Assembly: GCF_016405885.1 (NCBI RefSeq)
Contig: NZ_JAEKGC010000010.1
Coordinates: 106,425 to 170,424 of the forward strand
Reading direction: 5' to 3'
Source: Arthrobacter sp. MSA 4-2
Lineage (GTDB): Bacteria > Actinomycetota > Actinomycetes > Actinomycetales > Micrococcaceae
Length of the DNA: 64,000 bases
The first letter of the stretch is position 1, and every line of letters starts with the position of its first letter. A program made the position numbers and the translations under genes. Below the pieces are notes generated by a model that was not told where the DNA came from, did no database searches, and saw only the letters and a list, made by a program, of their open reading frames with translations. This document shows, one piece after another, positions 25,353-32,162 of the stretch.

Positions 25353-25904
25353 ATGGCAACAGTCCAGGAATCGATCGAAGTTTCGGTACCGGTCAGCACG
25401 GCCTACAACCAGTGGACACAGTTCGAAACCTTCCCCAAGTTCATGGGCGGCGTCGACTCGGTGACCCAGCTTTCGGCCACCTCCACCCACTGGGTGACGA
25501 GCATCGGCGGCGTGAAGCGGGAGTTCGATGCCGAGATCACCGAGCAGCACCCCGATGAGCGGGTGGCGTGGAAAAGCACCGACGGCGAATCCCATGCCGG
25601 TGTGGTGACTTTCCACCGGATCGACGACAACACCACCCGGTTGATGGTGCAGCTCGACTGGCACCCGGAAACCTTCAGCGAGAAGATCGGCTCGGTGGTC
25701 AAGGCCGACAAGCGCCAGGTGAAGGCCGACCTCAAGCGGTTCAAGGAGTTCATCGAGAAGAGCGGCGGTGAGAGCGGCGCCTGGCGCGGAGACATCAGCG
25801 CGCCCCCGAGCGGAGTCAGCTCGGAGGCATCACCGGCCAACGGCGACCTTCCGGACCTGTCCCTCGACGATCCGGAGTCGGGAGGACCGCGCGCCGGTCA
25901 ATAG
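25353..25904 (+). CDS. SRPBCC family protein (polyketide cyclase/dehydrase-like)
   Basis: This 183-residue protein has the START/SRPBCC lipid-binding fold typical of 'coenzyme Q-binding' or cyclase-like proteins. Visible motifs are ESIEVSVPVSTAYNQWTQFE, FPKFMGGVDSV, EQHPDERVAWKSTDGESHAG, VTFHRIDDNTTRLMVQLDW and a final amphipathic helix with DLKRFKEFIE. The C-terminal 45 residues are acidic, Ser/Gly/Pro-rich and probably disordered. The ATG has AAGGAGGA upstream. These proteins are abundant stress-associated paralogues in soil Actinobacteria; no ligand can be named. Confidence 0.87.
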   Translation: MATVQESIEVSVPVSTAYNQWTQFETFPKFMGGVDSVTQLSATSTHWVTSIGGVKREFDAEITEQHPDERVAWKSTDGESHAGVVTFHRIDDNTTRLMVQLDWHPETFSEKIGSVVKADKRQVKADLKRFKEFIEKSGGESGAWRGDISAPPSGVSSEASPANGDLPDLSLDDPESGGPRAGQ

Positions 25905-25932
25905 GCGCAGACCCGGAGCATGAACGACGACG

Positions 25933-25956
25933 GCGGGGCACCAACCGGTGCCCCGC
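25933..25956. terminator. Terminator between SRPBCC and PstS-like genes
   Basis: GCGGGGCACC pairs with GGTGCCCCGC around a 4-nt loop, followed by TGTTGTT. It lies between convergent genes and probably serves both. Confidence 0.75.
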
Positions 25957-25987
25957 TGTTGTTCTGCCCGTCCCCGGGAAGGCGCTG

Positions 25988-27109
25988 TCAGCCCTTCGTC
26001 ACGGTGATCCCGGCGATCGACTCCATGGCCCGGCGGGAGAGCTCGGCCGAGAGCGGGGCGCTCTTCGCGGCCTCGGCCGCCTCCTGCTGGCCTTCCTCGC
26101 TCACCGCATACTCGCCGAACGCCTTGGCCACCTCGGCCGACTGTTCGTTCTCATAGCTCGTGCAGTAGATGTGGTAGGAAACGAGCACGAGGGGGTAAGC
26201 CCCCGGGGCCGTCGTCGTGCGGTCAAGTTCGAGGGACATGTCGTAGTCGGGGCGGCCGGGAACCATCGAGGCGAGGTCGACGGCGGCCGCAGCGGCTTCG
26301 GCGCTGACGGGCACGTACTCGCTGCCCACGCGCAGGTTCACCCGTCCAAGGGGCGGTCCGACGGCGGAGTCGTCGGCGTAGGTCACGGCACCCTCGGTGC
26401 CCGAGACGGTGCTGACCACCCCGGAGTTGCCCTTGGAGTTCTCCCCGCCGATGTTTCCGGGCCAGGTGCCGTCGGGCTCATCGGTCCAGATCTCGGGCAC
26501 CACGGCGTGGAGGTAGTCCGTGAAGTTTTCGGTGGTTCCGGAGTCATCGGACCTGCTGACAGGGGCGATGCGCGTCACGGGCAGGTCGACGCCCGGGTTC
26601 TGCGAGGCGATCTCCGGGTCGTTCCAGACGGTGATCTCACCGCGGAAGATCTTGGCGATGGCCGCCGCGTCGAGGTTCAGTTCGGTGATGCCCGGGAGGT
26701 TGAAGGCGATGCTGATAGGGGAGACGTAGGCGGGAATGTTGAAGGCGCCGTCCGGCCCGCAGGCCTCGGTCGATTCGGCGAGCTCCTCGTCGCTGAGGTA
26801 CGCGTCGGACCCGGCGAAGGTCACCGCCCCGGCCAGGAGCGCTCCGCGACCGGCACCGGAGCCATCGGGGGAGTACTGCACCTGGGCGCGTGGGTTGACT
26901 GTGGCGAAGGCCGCCCGCCAGGCCTCCATGGCGGGTCCCTGCGCCGATGAGCCGGCGCCGGTGATGGCCCCCTGGAGCTTCGAATCGGCGTTGCGTGCCG
27001 CTGCTTCCTGCTCCGGGCCCAGGGGGTAATCGGACCCGCAGGCGCTGAGCGTTACCCCGAGGAGAACGGCGGAGAGGGCTGCGGTGAGGCGGGGAGGTAC
27101 GGGTTTCAC
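25988..27109 (-). CDS. PstS-like phosphate-binding lipoprotein
   Basis: This 373-residue secreted lipoprotein has a signal peptide ending in a lipobox (LLGVTLSAC, lipidated Cys about residue 24), then a PBP-like fold. PstS motifs are TGAGSSAQGPAMEAW, YSPDGSGAGRGALLAG with FAGSDAYLSD, and SRSDDSGTTENFTDYL. The phosphate-contacting GxGSS/SGT elements are therefore present. No pstC, pstA or pstB is adjacent, so this is an orphan binding protein. GTG at 27109 is preferred: TAACGT lies 7 nt before it (leaderless type), and it gives a proper signal peptide. The SDR gene ends 32 bp upstream on the same strand. Confidence 0.85.
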   Translation of the reverse strand: MKPVPPRLTAALSAVLLGVTLSACGSDYPLGPEQEAAARNADSKLQGAITGAGSSAQGPAMEAWRAAFATVNPRAQVQYSPDGSGAGRGALLAGAVTFAGSDAYLSDEELAESTEACGPDGAFNIPAYVSPISIAFNLPGITELNLDAAAIAKIFRGEITVWNDPEIASQNPGVDLPVTRIAPVSRSDDSGTTENFTDYLHAVVPEIWTDEPDGTWPGNIGGENSKGNSGVVSTVSGTEGAVTYADDSAVGPPLGRVNLRVGSEYVPVSAEAAAAAVDLASMVPGRPDYDMSLELDRTTTAPGAYPLVLVSYHIYCTSYENEQSAEVAKAFGEYAVSEEGQQEAAEAAKSAPLSAELSRRAMESIAGITVTKG

Positions 27110-27141
27110 CCGGTCTACGTTACAGGCCCGGGTGCGGCGTC

Positions 27142-27939
27142 TCAGAGCGAGCGCCACGCCCCGCTGGTGAGGTGCGATCCTGCCTGCGGGCCCATCTGGA
27201 GCATCCCGCCGTCCACCACGAACGATGCCCCGTTGACGTAGCTTGAGGCCGGCGAGGCGAGGAAGGCGATGACCGCAGCGACCTCCTTCGCGTCGCCGGG
27301 ACGGCCCACCGGAATGCCCGGCCGGTCGACGGTTTGGGGGTCCACGTCTTCGGCGTCGTTCATGGGGGTCGATATCTCCCCGGGCAGCACGGCGTTGGCC
27401 GTAATGCCCCGGTCGGCCAGCTCCAGGGCGATGGTCCGCACCAGCCCGCCGAGCCCGTGCTTGGAGGCGTCGTACGCCGCGGAACCGACCCGGGGCTGCT
27501 CCTGGTGCACGCTGGTGACCGCGATGATGCGCCCTCCCCGGCCGGCCTTGACCATCCGGGCCGCGGCCCGTTGGATGCAGACGAACGCCCCATCGAGGTT
27601 CGCGGCGAGGGTGCCGCGCCAGGTGTCCCAGTCGGTCTCGAGGAACAGGGTGCCGCCCTTGACCCCGGCGTTGTTGACGAAGACGTCGACGCCGCCGAGC
27701 TCCTCGGCCATCGCATCCACCACGTCGCCGCAGGCGGGAGCGTCGGTGGTGTCGAGCTGGGCGACGACGGCCTTCCGCCCGAAGGCGCGGACTCCGCGGG
27801 CGGTCTCCTCCGCCCCCTCTAAGTCCGAGTGCCAGGTGATGCCGACATCGAGGCCGGCCTCGGCCAGGGCCAGCGCGGTGGCCCTGCCGATCCCCGAATC
27901 GGATCCCGTGACGATGGCTGTGGCGGGAGAAAAATCCAT
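27142..27939 (-). CDS. SDR family oxidoreductase (3-oxoacyl-ACP reductase-like)
   Basis: This 265-residue classical SDR has the cofactor motif TGSDSGIGRATA (about residues 11-22), NNAG at about 88-91, a catalytic Ser in VTSVHQE, YxxxK in YDASKHG and PGEISTPM for cofactor-binding closure. The length is typical (250-270). The substrate is unknown; the closest general type is glucose/ribitol dehydrogenase or 3-oxoacyl-ACP reductase-like. The start at 27939 is chosen because it places the Rossmann motif near the N-terminus. The in-frame region upstream crosses a terminator and overlaps the hsp20 gene. Confidence 0.87.
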   Translation of the reverse strand: MDFSPATAIVTGSDSGIGRATALALAEAGLDVGITWHSDLEGAEETARGVRAFGRKAVVAQLDTTDAPACGDVVDAMAEELGGVDVFVNNAGVKGGTLFLETDWDTWRGTLAANLDGAFVCIQRAAARMVKAGRGGRIIAVTSVHQEQPRVGSAAYDASKHGLGGLVRTIALELADRGITANAVLPGEISTPMNDAEDVDPQTVDRPGIPVGRPGDAKEVAAVIAFLASPASSYVNGASFVVDGGMLQMGPQAGSHLTSGAWRSL

Positions 27940-28001
27940 CCCGCCATCCTTTCCGCAGGCGCTGGTGTTTGCAAGGAGAATCCGCTGGCTGAAAAGGCGA
28001 A

Positions 28002-28036
28002 GGCCGGGCCGGGCGCTCGGTGCGCCCGGCCCGGCC
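28002..28036 (-). terminator. Terminator of hsp20
   Basis: A 14-bp perfect stem (left arm GGCCGGGCCGGGCG, 28002-28015) encloses a 7-nt loop between the hsp20 stop and the SDR start. Read on the minus strand it is followed by CCTTCGCCTTTTC, an interrupted U-tract. Confidence 0.7.
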
Positions 28037-28061
28037 CGGGAACGGGAGAGCCCTGCAGCTC

Positions 28062-28526
28062 CTAGGCTTCGACGGTCTTCTGCCCGGATCCGCCCTCGAC
28101 GGACCCGCCCTTGACGGCCTCGGAATCGGTTCCCGACATGATCTCGATCTTCCGCGGCTTTGCCCGCTCGGTCACGGGGATGTTGACGCTCAGCACGCCG
28201 TTCTCGTAACGGGCCGAGATGGCGTCGATGTCGATCCCCTGGCCGAGGTTGAGCTGGCGGAGGAAGGATCCGCTCTCGCGCTCGCGGGTCAGCCACTTGA
28301 CCCCTTCGGCCCCGCGCAGGGTGCGCTCGGCCCGGATGGTGAGCAGCTGGCCGTCGACGTCAATATCGACGGAGCCCGGATCGATGCCCGGAAGGTCGGC
28401 GGCCAGGATGTAGTGGTCGCCCTCGCGGTACAGGTCCATGGGCATCAGGCGCAGCCCCTGCCGGGGCTCCAGCAGCGTGCCGGCGACGCGGTCCAATTCC
28501 CGGAACGGGTCGAACTTCATGGCCAT
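28062..28526 (-). CDS. Hsp20/alpha-crystallin small heat-shock protein
   Basis: This 154-residue ATP-independent holdase begins MAMKFDPFRELDRVAGTLL. The alpha-crystallin domain (about residues 35-130) has PMDLYREGDHYILAADLPGI, VDIDVDGQLLTIRAER, ESGSFLRQLNL and the conserved A-x-x-x-N-G-V-L motif (ARYENGVLSVNIPV). The oligomerising tail contains KIEI. GGAG lies 10 nt upstream of the start. Two heat-shock operators (HspR-type HAIR and HrcA-type CIRCE) lie 59-117 bp upstream, so expression is probably under double repression. Confidence 0.95.
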   Translation of the reverse strand: MAMKFDPFRELDRVAGTLLEPRQGLRLMPMDLYREGDHYILAADLPGIDPGSVDIDVDGQLLTIRAERTLRGAEGVKWLTRERESGSFLRQLNLGQGIDIDAISARYENGVLSVNIPVTERAKPRKIEIMSGTDSEAVKGGSVEGGSGQKTVEA

Positions 28527-28584
28527 TTGAAAACAACTCCTTCGCACAACGGCCACCGACGGTGGTGGTTTTTCGTCTACCAGA

Positions 28585-28605
28585 GTTGAGCGGGTTCCGC
28601 TCAAC
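28585..28605. promoter_or_regulatory. HAIR-type operator (HspR site) upstream of hsp20
   Basis: GTTGAGC-N7-GCTCAAC is a perfect 7+7 bp inverted repeat. It matches the HspR consensus CTTGAGT-N7-ACTCAAG in architecture and in the TTGAG/CTCAA core. It lies upstream of hsp20 on the minus strand. Confidence 0.8.
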
Positions 28606-28616
28606 CCGCAGTTAAA

Positions 28617-28643
28617 TTAGCACTCTCAGGGGTAGAGTGCCAA
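28617..28643. promoter_or_regulatory. CIRCE operator (HrcA site) upstream of hsp20
   Basis: TTAGCACTC-N9-GAGTGCCAA matches the canonical CIRCE TTAGCACTC-N9-GAGTGCTAA with one mismatch. It is 12 bp beyond the HAIR element. Confidence 0.88.
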
Positions 28644-28771
28644 GTGGTAAGCCGACTTTTTTTGAGGTTCCACCATGCCGGACAGCGCAGGCGGGATACG
28701 GCCGGCGGGCCGGCCGTGCCTGGAAGGGGAACGGGGTAGGGAAGCCGGCGCATAAGGGGCTTAAATACGCA

Positions 28772-28801
28772 GCCCTCCCGCAGAAAAGACTGCGGGAGGG
28801 C
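28772..28801. terminator. Hairpin downstream of tRNA-Val
   Basis: GCCCTCCCGCAG (28772-28783) and CTGCGGGAGGGC (28790-28801) form a perfect 12-bp stem with a 6-nt loop, directly after the 3' end of tRNA-Val on the minus strand. The U-tract is weak. The rest of 28644-28771 holds nothing recognisable. Confidence 0.65.
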
Positions 28802-28804
28802 GAG

Positions 28805-28881
28805 TGGTGCCTGCGCGGGGCCTCGATCCCCGGGCCTTCCGCGTGTGAAGCGGATGCTCTACCAGACTGAGCTACACAGGC
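28805..28881 (-). tRNA. tRNA-Val (CAC)
   Basis: On the minus strand the acceptor GCCTGTG pairs with CGCAGGC, with discriminator A and an encoded CCA. The anticodon stem TCCGC/GCGGA holds loop TTCACAC with anticodon CAC. The D-arm TAGCTCAGTCTGGTAGAGC and a T-arm with GGGGATCGAGGCCCC are present. Length is 77 nt with CCA. Confidence 0.95.
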
Positions 28882-29066
28882 GAATGGTTCTTCAATAGCT
28901 TAGGCCATTTCCCGCTCGCTCCAAACCCGGCCCCCGCGGAGTACCGGGCAAGGGCCCGGGCTGCGGACCGCTCCGGTTCCGTGCGCCGCCCGGTAGACTG
29001 GATGGTGGTGAGCCGGGAAGTCTGGTCGGCGCTGTCTCAAGCGACCGCCGACACAAGGAGCTTTTC

Positions 29067-30437
29067 TTGTCCTCCAACCCCTCCCCACCCGTAAACCCCT
29101 CCGGCAGGCCCGCGGCCAAGCGGGTCTTCACCCGGGCCAGCTACCCCGAACACCTACGGATTTCCTCGATCCTGCGCAGGGAGACGGTAGGCGGAGCGCT
29201 CCTGCTCCTTGCGACGACACTGGCACTGATCCTCGCCAACACCCCCGCCGCCGACGGCTACTTCGCCCTGCGCGACACCAGATTCGGCTACGAACCGCTG
29301 CACCTCGAACTCAGTTTCGGGGCCTGGGCGGCCGACGGCCTGCTTGCCATCTTCTTCTTCCTCGCCGGGCTCGAACTGAAGCGCGAGTTCGTGGCCGGTG
29401 ACCTGAGACGCTTCGACCGGGCCATCGTTCCGGTGGCTGCCGCTGTAGGCGGCGTCGTGGTGCCCGCACTGATCTACGTTGCGGTGATCCTGGGCAGCGG
29501 CTCGGACGCGCTGCGCGGGTGGGCGATTCCCACGGCCACCGACATCGCCTTTGCCCTGGCGGTGCTTGCCGTCGTCGGATCCCATCTTCCCGGGGCACTG
29601 CGGATCTTCCTGCTCACCCTCGCCGTCGTTGACGACCTGATCGCCATCAGCATCATCGCCTTCTTCTATTCAGGGGACATCGCCGCCTCGCCCCTGCTGC
29701 TGGCAGTGCTTCCGCTTGCCCTCTACGCCTTCCTCGCCCACCGCTTCTCCCGGTTCTTCCAGCGCCACGCGGCGGCCCCGTGGCTGATCCTGCTGCCCCT
29801 CGGGTTCATCGTCTGGGCGCTGGTGCATGCCTCCGGGGTCCACGCCACGGTAGCGGGGGTGCTGCTCGGCTTCGCCGTTCCGGTCCGGCCTGCAGGGAAA
29901 GCCCGGCCCGGGGACCCGGCCGTGCCGGAGGAAGAGGGGCTCGCGGACACCATGGAACACCGCCTCCGGCCGCTGTCGGCAGGTGTCGCAGTCCCGGTCT
30001 TCGCCTTCTTCTCGGCGGGGGTGACGATCGGCGGCGCCTCGGGGTTCCTCAACGCCATCACCGACCCGATCGCCGTGGGTATCGTCCTGGCGCTGGTGGT
30101 GGGAAAGCCGATCGGCATCCTGCTGGCAGTCTGGCTCGTGACCAAAGCCGAAAAGGCCAACCTCGACCCCGACCTGTCCTGGGTGGATATTGTCGGAGCC
30201 GCCCTGCTGGCCGGCATCGGGTTCACCGTCTCCCTGCTCATTGCGGAGCTCGGCTTCGGCCAGGGCACCGCCGAGGACGACCATGCGAAGGTCGCGGTGC
30301 TGATCGGCTCGCTCCTCGCCGCGCTCGCCGCATCCGTCATCCTGCGCTCACGCAACCGCCACTACCGGCAGATCGAAGCCAAGGAGTCGGTCGACGCCGA
30401 CCAGGACGGCGTCCCGGACGTGTTCGAGGAACGCTAG
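29067..30437 (+). CDS. nhaA: Na+/H+ antiporter NhaA
   Basis: This 456-residue inner-membrane antiporter expels Na+ in exchange for protons. NhaA landmarks are present: [35 protein letters not shown] with the ion-binding Asp in TATDIAFA (about residue 157), [15 protein letters not shown] with the adjacent essential Asp pair, and [15 protein letters not shown] near the end. An extra acidic tail ends in [14 protein letters not shown]. The TTG start is supported by AAGGAG 6 nt upstream. GTAGACT near 28992-28998 is a plausible extended -10. The last 3 codons overlap the convergent small-membrane-protein gene. Confidence 0.95.
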   Translation: MSSNPSPPVNPSGRPAAKRVFTRASYPEHLRISSILRRETVGGALLLLATTLALILANTPAADGYFALRDTRFGYEPLHLELSFGAWAADGLLAIFFFLAGLELKREFVAGDLRRFDRAIVPVAAAVGGVVVPALIYVAVILGSGSDALRGWAIPTATDIAFALAVLAVVGSHLPGALRIFLLTLAVVDDLIAISIIAFFYSGDIAASPLLLAVLPLALYAFLAHRFSRFFQRHAAAPWLILLPLGFIVWALVHASGVHATVAGVLLGFAVPVRPAGKARPGDPAVPEEEGLADTMEHRLRPLSAGVAVPVFAFFSAGVTIGGASGFLNAITDPIAVGIVLALVVGKPIGILLAVWLVTKAEKANLDPDLSWVDIVGAALLAGIGFTVSLLIAELGFGQGTAEDDHAKVAVLIGSLLAALAASVILRSRNRHYRQIEAKESVDADQDGVPDVFEER

Positions 30438-30679
30438 CGACGCACCAGCCAGGCCAGGGTCAGGGCCCCGGCGGTCCTGCGGAACCCGCTGTGGCCGGCG
30501 GCGGTCTCAAGGACGGCCCAGATCGCGAGGCTGGCGGTGCTGGCCTGGCCGAGCACCCTGCGGTTTTCATCCTTCAGGGCCATCAGGGACGCCGCGCCGA
30601 GCCCGGCCCAGGCCAGGATCAGGGCATTGGGACGCTGGGCGATGCCCTGCCTGCCGTGGGAGTCGGTGAAGAAACCCAT
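30434..30679 (-). CDS. Small hypothetical membrane protein downstream of ku
   Basis: This 81-residue protein begins [20 protein letters not shown] and has two hydrophobic segments ([16 protein letters not shown] and [17 protein letters not shown]). It ends LTLAWLVRR, so it probably spans the membrane twice. Its ATG overlaps the ku stop (TAATG), which implies translational coupling to the NHEJ gene. The family is not recognised by name; a similar small protein is often seen near sugar-oxidase or repair genes in Arthrobacter-type genomes (weak recollection). The function is unknown. Confidence 0.65.
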   Translation of the reverse strand: MGFFTDSHGRQGIAQRPNALILAWAGLGAASLMALKDENRRVLGQASTASLAIWAVLETAAGHSGFRRTAGALTLAWLVRR

Positions 30680-31515
30680 TACGCTCCCTTCTTCTTGGAA
30701 CTGCTCGAGTCCTTCTTGCCGCCGGACTTCTTCTCGCGGTTTTTCTCGACACTGCGGCGCAGGGCCTCCATCAGGTCGAGGACATTGGTGTCGTCCTCCT
30801 CCGCCGACGCGCCGAAGGTCTCCTCGGTGCTCAGGGTGTCGCCCTTCTCGATCTTCGCGTCGATCAGGGTGCGCAGCTGCACCTGATACTCGTCGGTGAA
30901 GTTTTCAGGATCGAAATCCGTCGAGAAGGAATCGACGAGGGCCGCGGACATCTGCTTCTCCTTGGCGGAGATGCGCACCTTTTCCTCGAGTGCGGGGAAG
31001 GAGGCCTCGCGCACCTCGTCGTCCCAGAGCAGCGACTGGAGCATGAGGACCTCACCGCGGACCCGCAGCGCACCGAGCCGGCTCTTCTGCCGGAGGGAGA
31101 ACTGGACGATCGCCGTCCGGTCGGTTTCCTCGAGGGTCCTGCGGAGCAGCACGTAGGCCTTGGTGGAGGCCGAATCGGGCTCGAGGTAGTAGGAGCGGTC
31201 GTACATGATGGGGTCGATCTGGTCGCTGGGAACGAACTCGACGACCTCGATCTCTCGGCTTTTCTCGACCGGGAGCGAGCCCAGGTCCTCCTCCGTCAGC
31301 ACCACTGTGTGCTCACCGTCGTCGTAGGCCTTGTCGATGTTCTTGTAGTCGACCACTTCCCCGCAGATTTCACACCGGCGCTGGTAGCGGATCCGCCCGC
31401 CGTCCTTGTCGTGGACCTGGTGGAGGCCGATGTCGTGGTCTTCGGTGGCGCTGTACACCTTCACGGGCACGTTCACCAGCCCGAACGCGACGGCTCCCTT
31501 CCAGATGGCTCTCAT
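30679..31515 (-). CDS. ku: Non-homologous end-joining protein Ku
   Basis: This 278-residue bacterial Ku homodimer subunit threads onto DNA double-strand breaks and recruits LigD. It begins MRAIWKGAVAFGLVNVPVKV, the family signature. HQVHDKDGGRIRYQRRCEICGEVV and YYLEPDSASTKAYVLLRRTL also belong to the Ku core. The C-terminal tail is Lys/Ser-rich (SGGKKDSSSSKKKGA), as in DNA-bridging Ku proteins. The start at 31515 is chosen from family alignment. No good Shine-Dalgarno precedes it; an in-frame start at 31641 would add unconserved residues. It is divergent from an SRPBCC gene and coupled to a small membrane protein. Confidence 0.95.
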   Translation of the reverse strand: MRAIWKGAVAFGLVNVPVKVYSATEDHDIGLHQVHDKDGGRIRYQRRCEICGEVVDYKNIDKAYDDGEHTVVLTEEDLGSLPVEKSREIEVVEFVPSDQIDPIMYDRSYYLEPDSASTKAYVLLRRTLEETDRTAIVQFSLRQKSRLGALRVRGEVLMLQSLLWDDEVREASFPALEEKVRISAKEKQMSAALVDSFSTDFDPENFTDEYQVQLRTLIDAKIEKGDTLSTEETFGASAEEDDTNVLDLMEALRRSVEKNREKKSGGKKDSSSSKKKGA

Positions 31516-31583
31516 GGAACAAGTGAACACCACCGGCAGCACACCTAGCCAGAGCCGGTTTTTCCGCGGTCTACGATGGATAG

Positions 31584-32078
31584 GTGACTTCCTCCACCGC
31601 AGAACCGACAGCAAGCCGCACCACCACCGACGACGGCGCACCCGCCCTGCGCTTCGAGATGCGGTTCGCTGTCCCGCCGGCGGTGCTGTGGAAGCACCTG
31701 ACGGATCCGGGCAAGCTCAAGTACTGGTTCCCCGCCGAAATGGACATCCTGCCGCGCCGGGACGCCGAGGTCATCTTCAAGCTGCCGGGCCAGCGCCCGC
31801 TGAAGGGCACGGTGCTTGAGGCCTCGAAGCCCACCGTGCTGGCCTTCACCTGGGACCGGGAGGTCCTGCGGTGGGAGTTCACGCGCCAGGAGGACGGCGG
31901 CACCCTGCTGGTGCTGACGATTTCGCCCGCGGATTCCGCCCAGATCGCCGTTTCCGCCGCCGGCTGGCACCTGACCCTGATGGGCCTCGACGACTACCTC
32001 AATGAGCGCAGCCTCGGCCAGGATCCGGCCCTCTGGCAGGTCTACGTCGACCGGTACACCTCCCAGTTCTCGTCCTGA
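31584..32078 (+). CDS. SRPBCC domain protein (AHSA1-like)
   Basis: This 164-residue protein has an Activator-of-Hsp90-homologue-type SRPBCC fold: FEMRFAVPPAVLWKHLTDPG, LKYWFPAEMDILPRRDAEV, PTVLAFTWDREVLRWEF, GWHLTLMGLDDYLN. GTG at 31584 is preferred because TACGAT (31572-31577) lies 6 nt upstream without a Shine-Dalgarno (leaderless type). It lies between ku and ligD but shows no repair motif. A 7-bp hairpin (32102-32123) follows the stop. The function is unknown. Confidence 0.85.
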   Translation: MTSSTAEPTASRTTTDDGAPALRFEMRFAVPPAVLWKHLTDPGKLKYWFPAEMDILPRRDAEVIFKLPGQRPLKGTVLEASKPTVLAFTWDREVLRWEFTRQEDGGTLLVLTISPADSAQIAVSAAGWHLTLMGLDDYLNERSLGQDPALWQVYVDRYTSQFSS

Positions 32079-32162
32079 CCCGCCGCACCGGGTGAGGCCG
32101 CCGGGAGGATCCGCGGCCTCCCGATAGTGGAATTCGGCGCCCATCCGGACAACACTAGGGAA

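Noticed and set aside
28637..28870. Small open frame over tRNA-Val
   Set aside because: It overlaps the tRNA and hairpin and has no recognisable protein features.
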